Shown: positions 48,989 through 57,909, counted from the first letter of the stretch. The stretch is 64,000 nucleotides of DNA from JABDIP01 sp965227455 (GCA_965227455.1 OZ245752.1:4526001-4590000), one strand, 5' to 3'. Translations and numbers: made by a program. Notes: generated from the sequence alone by a model not told the origin.

Positions 48989-51562
48989 ATGCTAGGGAGT
49001 TCTTTCAGGAAATTTTCAGGTAAAACATACGAACACCTTTACGATTCCGGCCGGAAGGTCGTCAGCGGCGCGCAGGAGCTGACGGATGGTGCCCGGCACA
49101 TACGCACCAGATCGATACCGCGGATCTGGAATGGGTGGGTCAGGCCGACGTTTCGCCTGCTCATGCTGGTCCGTTTCAGCCTTCTTGTGGCGGTCGTGCT
49201 CGGTTATGTGCTGATCGCGAACCCGCAGGCGCAGGAGGTCTTGCGGGCGCTTGCCGAGTCGTCCGGCCTCTGGTCGATCGTTTGGTTCGCCTTCTGCGCA
49301 TTGTTCTGCTCATTTGTCGCCTGGTATTGGGCGCGCGTCGCCTTCTTCTTCAGCTACGAGGATATCGAGGCCACACAGAAGAAATTCTCCAGCAAGAAAT
49401 TGGCGAAACTCAAGCTGCCGGATACGGAGCTTGAGAAAATCGAAAAATGGCTGGTCGGGATGAAGGAGTATCTGCCGCGGCTCATCGGATCGGCAGTGTT
49501 GGGGGTGATCGCCTGGGGCATGGTCCGGGCCATGCGACCGTATCAAAGGGAGGTCTCGGACCTTTGGGCAGCTGATTTTTCCGAGCCCTGGGTGAAGCTT
49601 CTGGTCGGTGCAATCGGGTTTTCCGTCGCGGCGGTCGCCTTCTTCCTGATCTGCCCCCGCCTGCGCAAATGGGTGCATCTGTGCGATGGGGATCTGTCAG
49701 GCTCCACCAATCCGCAACAGGAATCGGATGCAGCCGCACCGCTGCAGGAACCAAACTCCATCGATCGGCTCTGGCAGAAAACCTGGCCGTTCTTCCTGGC
49801 CGGGCTGGCGCTGACAGTCGGTCTAACTGTCCTTTTCGCCTACCAGGCCGTCAATATCGCACCGTCCCTGGGCACGGCCACGATCGGGCTCCTGTTCGCC
49901 ATCGCGCTGATCCCGAACGGGACGTTCCTCGTCCTCTATTTCGGGGAGCGCTGGGGTGTTCCGGTCATCGGCTTCGCCTGCATCTGGCTCATCGCAATGA
50001 GCTTCGTGGTCGACAACCATCGCGTTAGGCAACACCCTGAGATGACGTCCTATGGCAGCTTCAGGTCCGAACCGGCGCGACCGGCCGCGTATGCGCAATT
50101 CGGCACATTTGAGCGCTATTACAACGCCTGGATCGAAGAGCTGGAAGCCGAGTATGCCGACGGCAGGCCGATTCCCGTCTTCATCGTGTCGGCCGAGGGC
50201 GGAGGAATCCGGGCCGCCTATTGGACGGCATTGGTGCTTGGCGAGCTGCAGGCCAGAAGTGAGGAGCTGGGGCTGGCGAGGCGAGGCTTCGCGCGCCATG
50301 TCTTCGCCATCAGCGGCGTTTCCGGCGGCAGCCTCGGCGCCGCCACTTTCGCCGGGCTGCTGGCGGCGCGGCCCGATCCGAAGCCGGAGGATCAGCAGGG
50401 CGAGTACACCCTGGCCGGAGCGCCGATCGCTGCCGACAACTGGCTACAGGATAGGGCCGATTGCGTCCTTTCCCGCGATTTCCTGGCGCCGACGGTCGCA
50501 GTAATGCTGTTCCCCGACTTCTTCCAGCGCTTTTATTTCGTCTCCGCCTTCAACGACCGGGCGGTCGCGCTGGAACATGCCTGGGAGAACTCCTGGGACC
50601 GGTGCGTGTCAGACCGTTCGGTGTTTTCCGAGCCGTTCGGCCACCTGTGGGAGGGTGACCGATCCTACGGCGTCCCGCTGCTGTTCCTGAACAGCACTGT
50701 TGTGGAAACTGGTCAACGTATGATCTCGAGCCCGTTGCCGCTTGCGGTCGAAACCTTCGAGGCCACGTTCAGCGATGCTATCGAGACCAACCGGGTGCTT
50801 GGTCACGAGGCCCCTCTGAGCGCCGTGGTCGGTACCAGCGCCCGGTTCACCTATGTCAGCCCCGCGGGCACGATCCGGCGTCTGGATCTGGATGCGGATC
50901 ACACGGAAGAGGACCGGCTGATCCGGGTTGTCGATGGCGGATATTTCGAAAACTCGGGTGCGGTGACGGCGAGCGAGCTCCTTTCGGTGCTTGAGGCCAT
51001 AGCCGAGCACCGCACGGATTGGCGACAGAAGGCGGGGCTGGAGATGCAGCGGATCCTGCCGGTGATCATTCACATCAGCAACGATCCGATCCGACAGGAC
51101 GATCTCACCCTGCGATTTGAGGCGAGGGCGGGCGGCTTTCTGCCCGAGCTGCTGTCACCGGTGGAGGCGCTGGTGAATTCGCGGCCGGCGCGTGGCTATC
51201 AGGCGCGAACGTCGTTGGCGAACCGGGTGCAGACCGTCGGCGCCGTTACGAAATACCTGCCGGTGGTCGAACCGGGGGGCCACGTTCACTTCCGACTCTG
51301 CGAATACGACGTTCCGCTCCCCTTGGGCTGGGTGCTGTCCGACGCCACGCGCGAGGAGATCTATGCCCAGCTGACGGGCGAACCGATAAACCGGAGTCCC
51401 GACGGCCGGCGTGGAATCGCGGACTACAACGGGCGGCAGGTCGACCTGATCTTGGCTGCCCTTGCCGGGTCGAAGGCGCCGTTTGCAGAGAGGCTCGGTC
51501 CATATTGCGACGGGGATCCGCAGCCGGTCGAAAAGGCGATGGTCGACGATACCGGTTCTTAA
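48989..51562 (+). CDS. Multi-pass membrane patatin-like phospholipase
   Basis: The 857-residue protein combines an N-terminal membrane part with a patatin-like hydrolase. Hydrophobic helices lie at about 56-77, 94-120, 162-180, 203-223, 266-286, 296-317 and 323-342. The hydrolase starts near 395 with the oxyanion loop SAEGGGIRA (401-409), the nucleophile elbow GVSGG (443-447, Ser445), and a DGG at about 650 in VVDGGYFENSGA, completing a Ser-Asp dyad. Known relatives cut acyl chains from phospholipids or neutral lipids. An AGGAG precedes the ATG at 48989. No operon partner is visible. Confidence 0.85.
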   Translation: MLGSSFRKFSGKTYEHLYDSGRKVVSGAQELTDGARHIRTRSIPRIWNGWVRPTFRLLMLVRFSLLVAVVLGYVLIANPQAQEVLRALAESSGLWSIVWFAFCALFCSFVAWYWARVAFFFSYEDIEATQKKFSSKKLAKLKLPDTELEKIEKWLVGMKEYLPRLIGSAVLGVIAWGMVRAMRPYQREVSDLWAADFSEPWVKLLVGAIGFSVAAVAFFLICPRLRKWVHLCDGDLSGSTNPQQESDAAAPLQEPNSIDRLWQKTWPFFLAGLALTVGLTVLFAYQAVNIAPSLGTATIGLLFAIALIPNGTFLVLYFGERWGVPVIGFACIWLIAMSFVVDNHRVRQHPEMTSYGSFRSEPARPAAYAQFGTFERYYNAWIEELEAEYADGRPIPVFIVSAEGGGIRAAYWTALVLGELQARSEELGLARRGFARHVFAISGVSGGSLGAATFAGLLAARPDPKPEDQQGEYTLAGAPIAADNWLQDRADCVLSRDFLAPTVAVMLFPDFFQRFYFVSAFNDRAVALEHAWENSWDRCVSDRSVFSEPFGHLWEGDRSYGVPLLFLNSTVVETGQRMISSPLPLAVETFEATFSDAIETNRVLGHEAPLSAVVGTSARFTYVSPAGTIRRLDLDADHTEEDRLIRVVDGGYFENSGAVTASELLSVLEAIAEHRTDWRQKAGLEMQRILPVIIHISNDPIRQDDLTLRFEARAGGFLPELLSPVEALVNSRPARGYQARTSLANRVQTVGAVTKYLPVVEPGGHVHFRLCEYDVPLPLGWVLSDATREEIYAQLTGEPINRSPDGRRGIADYNGRQVDLILAALAGSKAPFAERLGPYCDGDPQPVEKAMVDDTGS

Positions 51563-52222
51563 GTCCGCCTGGCGACGAGGATGCACTAGGTGCAGAGGAT
51601 GTGGGGTCGCCTCGACCTCACATCCTCCTGGTCCGACCTGACGAACGCATGTGTCCAAGGCGTCGCTCTCGGTCGCCGACCGGGTGTCGGAATCCAGGTA
51701 GCGAAGCGATTGCCAGCCGTGCACCGGCAGGGTCTGCGGAATCACGCCGACGCGGGACGGCCGGACCGAATTCGCGCCACCTTCATCCAATTGCTCAGGC
51801 CGCGGACGTATCATCCTCAGTTCCGGAGGTCCCCTTGCAGTTTAGTGACGTGGCAGGAGCGTGGCGCATGTCAGCCATGCGCGGCGCATTTCCCGGTTGA
51901 ACCTGTCTGCGGGCATGGTAAATCAGCGCAGCCGCCGATCGCCCGGTGCACGCGCTCTATGGCGCCCTGTCTCGCGATCGATCACCAAATATCGGTTCTT
52001 GGATGTCCGGATCAGGACATTCTCCAACCTGTGGAATATGTGGCCTCGTAGGCCCAGAAGAGCTGAAGTGACGTCCAAGTTGTTAACCAGTTTTCTTAAC
52101 CAGTCTTGTTAACGAACTGTTAACTTCTATTTACAAGGTATGAAAATTCTCTAAAATTTTCTTGAAAATGATCATTAATATTTCGATAATGTTCCCAACG
52201 AAGGAATAAGCAGGAGGCAGGT
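51563..52222. other. 660-base gene-poor region with TTAAC repeats
   Basis: No reading frame here shows coding character or a recognisable product. The first 450 bases are GC-rich and could be a decayed gene. The last 150 are AT-rich and hold four TTAAC units within 52082-52122 (GTTAACCAG, CTTAACCAG, GTTAACGAA, GTTAAC). The downstream gene's ribosome site (AGGAGGCAGG) ends the region. Confidence 0.5.
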
Positions 52223-52708
52223 ATGTCGACACCGATGTCGATCTTGATCGCCGTCATGGCGACCTTTGGCGCGCCGACGACCGAGCTGGATGCGGACGAG
52301 GTCTTCTGCCTCGCCCAGAACATCTATTTCGAGGCGAGCATCGAGCATCGTGTCGGCAAGAGTGCCGTCGCGCACGTCACCCTGAACCGGGTGGACAGTG
52401 CCCGCTATCCGGACACCATCTGCGAGGTCGTCTGGCAGCACCGCCAGTTTTCCTGGACCCAGGACGGCAAATCCGATCGCATCCCGCTGTATGAGCGCAA
52501 TGGCGTGGAGCGGCCCTGGGCGTTCGATGCCTGGATCGAGAGCGTCGAGGTGGCCGTCGAGGCGATGACCGGCGAGTCCGAGGACCTGACCGACGGCGCC
52601 GACTATTACTACGCCCATCGGCTGGTGACGCCCTACTGGTCGCGCTCCTTCACCGTCGCGGCGATCATCGGCAACCACACCTTCATGCGCGATCCGGCCG
52701 GCTCGTAA
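52223..52708 (+). CDS. Cell wall hydrolase (SleB/Hydrolase_2 family)
   Basis: The 161-residue protein matches the SleB-type hydrolase domain: DEVFCLAQNIYFEASIE (catalytic Glu), VAHVTLNRVDSARYPDTICEVVWQHRQFSWTQDG (given in part by the NRV...ICEVV segment) and ADYYYAHRLVTPYW. Such enzymes are lytic transglycosylase-like peptidoglycan hydrolases. The N-terminus (MSTPMSILIAVMATFG) is a weak hydrophobic segment and may act as an export signal. An AGGAGG box precedes the start. Confidence 0.85.
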   Translation: MSTPMSILIAVMATFGAPTTELDADEVFCLAQNIYFEASIEHRVGKSAVAHVTLNRVDSARYPDTICEVVWQHRQFSWTQDGKSDRIPLYERNGVERPWAFDAWIESVEVAVEAMTGESEDLTDGADYYYAHRLVTPYWSRSFTVAAIIGNHTFMRDPAGS

Positions 52709-52738
52709 GCGCGGCATCGGGGCGGCCGCAATGGCCCT

Positions 52739-53470
52739 TCACACCCAGAGCTGATCGATCCAGGGGGCCGGCAACGTGCGCTTGCGCCAGTTGGCGGCAT
52801 AGCCGCCGGCTGCCTCGTCCGGATTGGGTCGACCGTGAAAGACCACGATCCTCGCGCCTTCCGGGATCCGCGGCGCCCGGATGAGATTGAATGGCGTGGT
52901 GGGAATGCAATGCCGCTTGAAGCTGCGGCACCACTCCTCGGGCCAGAACGTCATCTCGCGCACCGCTTCCGACAGGAAGACCTGGGGTGCGGGGTAGTCG
53001 TTGGTGGCCCGCTCGATGTTCGCGTTGTAATAGTCGAGTATGTAGGTGTGGCGGCCGACGGTGAATCGGAACACGGATGAATTGCCGATATGCGGCCGGG
53101 CCCGCAGCAGCGATTTCCGGCGTTCGATCCAGTTGTGGATGATGCAGAATTCGCCCGGATGGTCGAAGAAGCAGTCGATCGAATCCACGATGATCATGTC
53201 GAGGTCGAGGAACAGGGTCGGACCTTCCAGATCGTCCAGCGTCTCGGCGAACAGGGAAAGCTTTCGGTGCGCCGACTGCGGCCGGCTGGGAAGCAGCTCG
53301 ATCGGCGGCAGCGGCTTGCATGCCACCGGCGGCTCGACGCCGGTGGGATCGTCCGTGAAGCAGACGAAGCGGAACGGGCGCGCAAGATTGCGCGCGACGC
53401 CGCGGTAGAGCCTGTTCACGTAATGGGGGCCATATAGTGTCCCCCATTTCAAACAGACGACGTTGACCAT
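52739..53470 (-). CDS. Glycosyltransferase-like protein (GT-A type)
   Basis: The 243-residue protein has a Rossmann-like start VNVVCLKWGTLYGPHYVNRLYRGV, a metal-binding DxD in LFLDLDMIIVD (about 91-101), and a C-terminal RIVVFHGRPNPDEA segment. This layout is that of small GT-A-fold glycosyltransferases with GT8-like features; donor and acceptor are unknown. The ATG at 53470 was chosen; a GTG 4 codons upstream is possible. It is convergent with the cell wall hydrolase. Confidence 0.65.
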   Translation of the reverse strand: MVNVVCLKWGTLYGPHYVNRLYRGVARNLARPFRFVCFTDDPTGVEPPVACKPLPPIELLPSRPQSAHRKLSLFAETLDDLEGPTLFLDLDMIIVDSIDCFFDHPGEFCIIHNWIERRKSLLRARPHIGNSSVFRFTVGRHTYILDYYNANIERATNDYPAPQVFLSEAVREMTFWPEEWCRSFKRHCIPTTPFNLIRAPRIPEGARIVVFHGRPNPDEAAGGYAANWRKRTLPAPWIDQLWV

Positions 53471-53631
53471 CGATTCTCGCACGGTGATTGTCGCCGGCCG
53501 GGACGACTCGGCGGCGCGACACTAGTGCATTTTCCGCAGGCTTTAAACCGGCTCCGGCCGATGGCCGCATTCCGGCGGCTGGCACTGTGTCGCGCCTGCC
53601 GGTTGAACGGAGCGTCCCGGAATGGGCCGTG

Positions 53632-54132
53632 TCAATGCACCGTCGTCGTGCCGGCCCAAGCTGCGCCGGCGGCGTTGGCCTCGAGCGCGTAGCGGCGGGT
53701 TTGCGAGGAGCTGGGGCGCAGCCGCAGGCCCGCATCCGAAAGGATGCCGGCCAGCCTGGAGACCAGCCTGGCGGCGCTCGTGGTTGCCGCCGGCGTCAGC
53801 ATCGAGCGGAGCATGAGCGGTGTCTCCAGGGTATCGCCGGCCTGGAACAGGGCGATCACATCCAGGATACGGCGTTCATCGTCGCTGACCCGCTCATGGC
53901 ACACACAGGAGATGTCGATGGTCCGGGCGGCGCCGCCGGCGATCACCGCCATCATGTTGTCCAGCACTGCCAGGGCGGCGGGTGCGCCGGCGCGGGAGAA
54001 CGAGCCGCGCAGGACCTCATCGACGCAGATGCGCTCGCGGGCGCCGACGACCCAGACACGCATCGCCCAGACGATCAGCTTTTCCGGCCGCTGCAGGCCA
54101 TGGACATTGGAATGCGGATCGGAGTGGGTCAT
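53632..54132 (-). CDS. Unknown protein downstream of a Fur-type box
   Basis: The 166-residue product is not recognised. It contains IVWAMRVWVVGARE near the start, a central TIDISCVCHERVSDDERRILD with two nearby cysteines, and IALFQAGD. No signal peptide or membrane helix is clear. The ATG at 54132 is the first of the frame. A strong Fur-type palindrome lies about 40-55 bases upstream, so iron regulation is likely. Small alpha-helical iron-responsive proteins of unknown role occur in this group, but the family is not certain. Confidence 0.7.
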   Translation of the reverse strand: MTHSDPHSNVHGLQRPEKLIVWAMRVWVVGARERICVDEVLRGSFSRAGAPAALAVLDNMMAVIAGGAARTIDISCVCHERVSDDERRILDVIALFQAGDTLETPLMLRSMLTPAATTSAARLVSRLAGILSDAGLRLRPSSSQTRRYALEANAAGAAWAGTTTVH

Positions 54133-54169
54133 CGGTCATCGCTCCCAAAAAGTGTGCGGCTGATTTGAC

Positions 54170-54188
54170 GATAATGAGAATCATTCGC
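54170..54188. promoter_or_regulatory. Fur-type iron box
   Basis: GATAATGAGAATCATTCGC agrees with the classic Fur consensus GATAATGATAATCATTATC at 16 of 19 positions. It lies between the unknown gene (minus strand, start 54132) and nhaA (plus strand, start 54338), closer to the former. In many alphaproteobacteria related boxes are read by Mur or Irr instead of Fur. Confidence 0.65.
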
Positions 54189-54337
54189 AATATCAAGCGG
54201 CCATGGATCGGGTTATTGAGGGCTGTTCGGCCGGGCCTTCGCGGCGCCGGGACCGGCGCCCGCCCGGGGTTGAATGCGATTGCCAATCCATGGATATTGC
54301 ACCGCACACGCTGCGCCTCCCCCGGCCAAGGATTCCG

Positions 54338-55507
54338 ATGGTTCCTCTGACCGCGATTCGCGAGTTTCTCAGGCTGGAGGCGGCTGGCGGGATCATCCTG
54401 GTCGGCGCCGCAGCGGTTGCCATCCTGCTGGCGAACTCGCCCCTCTCCTGGCTCTATGACGGGCTCCTGGCGACACCGGTGGTGGTGCAGGTGGGCGCCC
54501 TTTCGCTCTCCAAGCCGCTTCTGCTCTGGGTCAATGACGGGATGATGGCGGTCTTCTTCTTCCTGGTCGGGCTGGAGATCAAGCGCGAGGTCCTGGAGGG
54601 CGAGCTGTCGTCCCTGTCGCAGACGGCGCTGCCGGCGGCCGGCGCGGTCGGCGGCATGGTGCTGCCGATCCTGATCTATCTGGCCTTGAACCTGGACGAT
54701 GCCATCGCCCTTCGCGGCTGGGCCATTCCGGCGGCGACCGACATCGCCTTCGCGCTCGGTGTGCTGTCGCTGGTCGGATCGCGGGTGCCGGCCTCGCTGA
54801 AAGTGTTCCTGCTGGCGCTGGCGATCATGGACGATATCGGCGCGATCCTGATCATCGCCCTGTTCTATGCCGGCGATCTGTCGCTGCTGTCCCTGGGTCT
54901 GGCGCTGATCGGCATCGCGGCGCTGGTGGTGATGAACCGGCTTGGCGTCACCAAGCTGGCGGGATACATCCTCATCGGCATCGCGGTGTGGGTCTGCGTC
55001 CTGAAATCCGGAATTCACGCGACCTTGGCCGGGGTCGCGGTGGCATTCTGCATCCCGCTGGGACGCGGCCGGTCCGGCGATCATTCGCCGCTGAAAGAGC
55101 TGGAGCACGCGCTGCACCCGTGGGTCGCCTTCGGCATCCTGCCGGCCTTCGCCTTCGCCAATGCCGGCGTGTCGCTTGCCGGCCTGTCCGTCTCGGACCT
55201 CCTGGCGCCGGTGCCGCTGGGCATCGCCGCCGGCCTGTTCGTCGGCAAGCAGGTCGGGGTGTTCGGATGCGTCGCCGCGGCGGTGCGCTTGGGCTGGTGC
55301 CGGCTGCCTTCCGGCGTCAATTGGCTGCACCTCTATGGGGTGGCGCTGCTGACCGGGGTCGGCTTTACCATGAGCCTGTTCATCGGCACGCTCGCCTTCG
55401 GCGATGCCACCTTCGCGGCGGAGGTGCGGATCGGTGTGATCGGAGGGTCGGTGCTGTCGGCCGCGCTGGGATACGCCATCCTGCGATTCCTCGCCGATCG
55501 GCGCTGA
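54338..55507 (+). CDS. nhaA: Na+/H+ antiporter NhaA
   Basis: NhaA expels Na+ in exchange for protons across the inner membrane. The 389-residue protein matches the family length and shows FFLVGLEIKREVLEGEL, AIPAATDIAFALGVLSL, the ion-binding aspartate pair in ALAIMDDIGAILIIALFY, and GVGFTMSLFIGTLAF. An ATG at 54338 after AAGGA was chosen; earlier in-frame ATGs (54203, 54290) would add a charged non-conserved leader and overlap the Fur-box region. Confidence 0.95.
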   Translation: MVPLTAIREFLRLEAAGGIILVGAAAVAILLANSPLSWLYDGLLATPVVVQVGALSLSKPLLLWVNDGMMAVFFFLVGLEIKREVLEGELSSLSQTALPAAGAVGGMVLPILIYLALNLDDAIALRGWAIPAATDIAFALGVLSLVGSRVPASLKVFLLALAIMDDIGAILIIALFYAGDLSLLSLGLALIGIAALVVMNRLGVTKLAGYILIGIAVWVCVLKSGIHATLAGVAVAFCIPLGRGRSGDHSPLKELEHALHPWVAFGILPAFAFANAGVSLAGLSVSDLLAPVPLGIAAGLFVGKQVGVFGCVAAAVRLGWCRLPSGVNWLHLYGVALLTGVGFTMSLFIGTLAFGDATFAAEVRIGVIGGSVLSAALGYAILRFLADRR

Positions 55508-55568
55508 ACCGGTCGCCCGGTGCCGCCGGACGGTTGCCCAAGCCGCCGCTTTCGGAGACCCTGTAGGT

Positions 55569-56501
55569 ATGAGTCTGCTCTTTGTCACCGATTTCGACGA
55601 CCCGCAGGATTGGGTCCCGGCCCTGAAGGCCGAACTGCCGGCGCTGGATGTGCGGGTCTGGCCCGATATCGGCGAGCCCGCGGAGATCCAATATGCGCTG
55701 GCCTGGAACCCCAAGCCGGGCCTGCTCGCCAGCCTGCCCAACCTCAAGGCGATCTTCTCGCTCGGCGCCGGCGTCGACGGCATCCTGACCGACGATACCC
55801 TGCCCCGCCACGTGCCGCTGGTCCGCATGGTCGACGAGAGCCTGACCGAAGGCATGGTCGAATACGTCGCCCTGCAGGTGCTGGACTGGCACCGGCAGGG
55901 TGCCGTCTATCGCGGCCAGCAGCGCAAGGCCTTGTGGCGGCCGCGCCGGCAGAAGCTGGCGCGGGAACGGCAGGTCGGGGTGATGGGGTTGGGCGAGCTC
56001 GGCCGCGCCACGGCGCTGGGCCTGGCGGCGCTCGATTTCGACGTCGCCGGCTGGAGCCGCTCGGCCAAGACCATCGACGGCGTTACCTGTTTTCACGGAT
56101 CGGGGCAGGGCTTCGGCCATTTCCTGGCGCGCAGCGAGATCCTGGTCTGCCTGCTGCCGCTGACCGAGGAGACAACCGGGATCCTGGGCGGCAAGACCTT
56201 CGCTCGTCTGCCGAAGGGCGCCTATGTCATCAACGCCGCCCGCGGCGGCCATCTCAACGAGACCGACCTGCTGGCCGCGCTTGGCAGCGGCCAGGTGGCC
56301 GGCGCCGCTCTCGACGTCTTCGCCGATGAGCCGCTGGCGCGCGGCCATCCCTTCTGGCGCGACCCCCGCATCACCATCACCCCGCATGTCGCCAGCGTCA
56401 CCCATGCCCGCACCGCGGCCAAGAGCGTTGCCGCCAATGTCCGGCGGCTGGAAGCCGGCGAGCCGTTGGAGAACCTGGTCGATCTCGAGCGGGGGTACTG
56501 A
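55569..56501 (+). CDS. ghrA: Glyoxylate/hydroxypyruvate reductase A
   Basis: The 310-residue NAD(P)-dependent 2-hydroxyacid dehydrogenase reduces glyoxylate and hydroxypyruvate. It has the nucleotide motif GVMGLGELGRATALGLAALDF, the catalytic Arg in VINAARGGHLNE, Glu in DVFADEPL and His in ITPHVASVTHARTAA. The SLGAGVDGIL segment and short N-terminus are typical of the GhrA subgroup. It starts 61 bases after nhaA. Confidence 0.92.
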   Translation: MSLLFVTDFDDPQDWVPALKAELPALDVRVWPDIGEPAEIQYALAWNPKPGLLASLPNLKAIFSLGAGVDGILTDDTLPRHVPLVRMVDESLTEGMVEYVALQVLDWHRQGAVYRGQQRKALWRPRRQKLARERQVGVMGLGELGRATALGLAALDFDVAGWSRSAKTIDGVTCFHGSGQGFGHFLARSEILVCLLPLTEETTGILGGKTFARLPKGAYVINAARGGHLNETDLLAALGSGQVAGAALDVFADEPLARGHPFWRDPRITITPHVASVTHARTAAKSVAANVRRLEAGEPLENLVDLERGY

Positions 56502-56529
56502 ACGGCTGGGGCAGTTGCGGCGTTGCCGA

Positions 56530-56619
56530 CCTCACCCTTCGACAGGCTCAGGATGAGGGGGTTCTTGAGGTGTCGGTTCCACCCTGAACCCCTCATCCTG
56601 AGCCTGTCGAAGGGTGAGG
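56530..56619. repeat. Perfect 31-bp inverted repeat between convergent genes
   Basis: Arms 56530-56560 and 56589-56619 are perfect reverse complements (core CCTTCGACAGGCTCAGGATG) with a 28-base loop. This sequence type is a known common dispersed repeat in alphaproteobacteria. It lies between the ends of ghrA and the NlpC gene and could serve as a two-way terminator. Confidence 0.85.
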
Positions 56620-56639
56620 CCGGCTGAGCTGGTAGCGCG

Positions 56640-57497
56640 TTAGCCGCCTGCGAGCCTGCGGACCCCCGTGATCCCGACGCCGTCCGACTCGCCCTCGACG
56701 ATCTCGACGACCCGGGAAAGCGGATCAATGGATACGCACATGGCGGTTGCGTTGGCGTGCACCATGTCGCTGTCGTCGATCATCAGGCCGCAATGGTTGG
56801 GGAACACCACCAGATCGCCCCTTCGGTAGGGGCCGTCCGAGGCAGCCGACTCTCCGACCGCATCGACCTGCATATAGGTGTCGCGCGGGCAGGCGATGCC
56901 GGCCTGGGTCAGGGAGACCTGCGCCAGCCCGGAACAGTCGAGTCCCAGCGCCGAGCGGCCGCCCCACAGATACGGCACGCCCATGAAACGCAGCGCGGTA
57001 GCGACGAAATCCGGCTCCGTCCCATCCAACGGCGCCAGGGCCACCTGGTGCAGCCAGCCGCCATCGGCCAGCCGGGCATACTTGCCAGACCGATCGGTGA
57101 TAGCGACCCGGGACCCGAAGCTCACCGAATCCAGCGGCAGCGATTTCAGATCCGGCTCCGAGAAGACATGCGCCTTGAGCGCCCCGACTTTGTGGGTCGG
57201 CACCAGGGGCTCGGCGCGGAACGCATCCGCGGCGGCGTAGCCGACATAGTCATCGTCGACGCATTGGCCCCAGACCCAGCCATCCGCTTCGTCCAGGACC
57301 ACGAACTCCTCGCCGAACAGCAACTCGGAAACCTGGCACGCGTCCGGGGCCGGCGCGTCGCGCATGGGCACGGTGCCCTGCCGGGCCTGCCGCCGTTCGC
57401 CCTCGGCATAACGCTCGGCCGCGACGATACCGCGCAGCCGTTCCGACGCCAGGTCCGGACGGTAGGCGTTCACATTGGGGTCGGGCATGGAACTCAT
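56640..57497 (-). CDS. NlpC/P60 family (C40) cell wall peptidase with SH3-like region
   Basis: The 285-residue protein has bacterial SH3-like segments (ACQVSELLFGEEFVVLDEADGWVWGQ; RVAITDRSGKYARLADGGWLH) and a C-terminal NlpC/P60 domain with RFMGVPYLWGGRSALGLDCSG holding the catalytic Cys and a later NHCGLMI and VHANAT with histidines. It likely cuts peptidoglycan stem peptides between D-Glu and diaminopimelate, like YkfC-type dipeptidases; no signal peptide is visible, favouring a cytoplasmic recycling role. The ATG at 57497 overlaps the MarR stop codon. The first quotes are from separate places in the protein. Confidence 0.85.
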   Translation of the reverse strand: MSSMPDPNVNAYRPDLASERLRGIVAAERYAEGERRQARQGTVPMRDAPAPDACQVSELLFGEEFVVLDEADGWVWGQCVDDDYVGYAAADAFRAEPLVPTHKVGALKAHVFSEPDLKSLPLDSVSFGSRVAITDRSGKYARLADGGWLHQVALAPLDGTEPDFVATALRFMGVPYLWGGRSALGLDCSGLAQVSLTQAGIACPRDTYMQVDAVGESAASDGPYRRGDLVVFPNHCGLMIDDSDMVHANATAMCVSIDPLSRVVEIVEGESDGVGITGVRRLAGG

Positions 57498-57844
57498 TGC
57501 CGTGTCGCGGTCCTTCCGGCGGACAACATCGCGGCGAAGTCCTTAAGATAGGCCGAACCGGCCGCGGTGCGCCCGATCAGCACGTTGCGGCGATCCATCT
57601 CATCTGGCGCCCGGCGTATGTAGCCGAGACCCTGCAGCCGGTCCAGCGCCCGTGTGACCGCCGGCTTGGAGATGTTGAGCGCCTGGGCCAGGCCGCGCAC
57701 GGTGTGCGGCGGTTGGGTGAGGTACACCGTCAGCAGCAGCGCCATCTGCCGGGCCGACAGGTCGGGAGTGTCCCGGCGCACCGATTGCACCAGCGCGTGG
57801 CGCCAGTCCTGCAGGACCGTCGTCGTATCCGATTCGTTCATCAT
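57494..57844 (-). CDS. MarR-family transcriptional regulator
   Basis: The 116-residue protein has a winged helix-turn-helix with TVRGLAQALNISKPAVTRALDRLQGLGYIRR and DEMDRRNVLIGRTAAG at the wing (two separate quotes), the MarR hallmark. The ATG at 57844 was chosen; a start 5 codons earlier is equally possible. Its stop overlaps the start of the NlpC gene by ATGA, so both are translated together and the regulator may respond to a cell-wall peptide. Confidence 0.82.
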   Translation of the reverse strand: MMNESDTTTVLQDWRHALVQSVRRDTPDLSARQMALLLTVYLTQPPHTVRGLAQALNISKPAVTRALDRLQGLGYIRRAPDEMDRRNVLIGRTAAGSAYLKDFAAMLSAGRTATRQ

Positions 57845-57909
57845 ATGGTCCCGTTCCACATCGGAAACGAGGGTGCGGCCCTCGACCTGGGAGGGCCCGC
57901 CGTGTCAGG

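Noticed and set aside
51155..51814. 219-residue minus-strand frame at the end of the patatin gene
   Set aside because: Mostly antisense to the patatin coding region with no recognisable domain; the part beyond the gene is too short to support.
54290..54338. Earlier nhaA starts at 54203 and 54290
   Set aside because: They add a charged, non-conserved leader; the ATG at 54338 has a ribosome site and gives the normal length.
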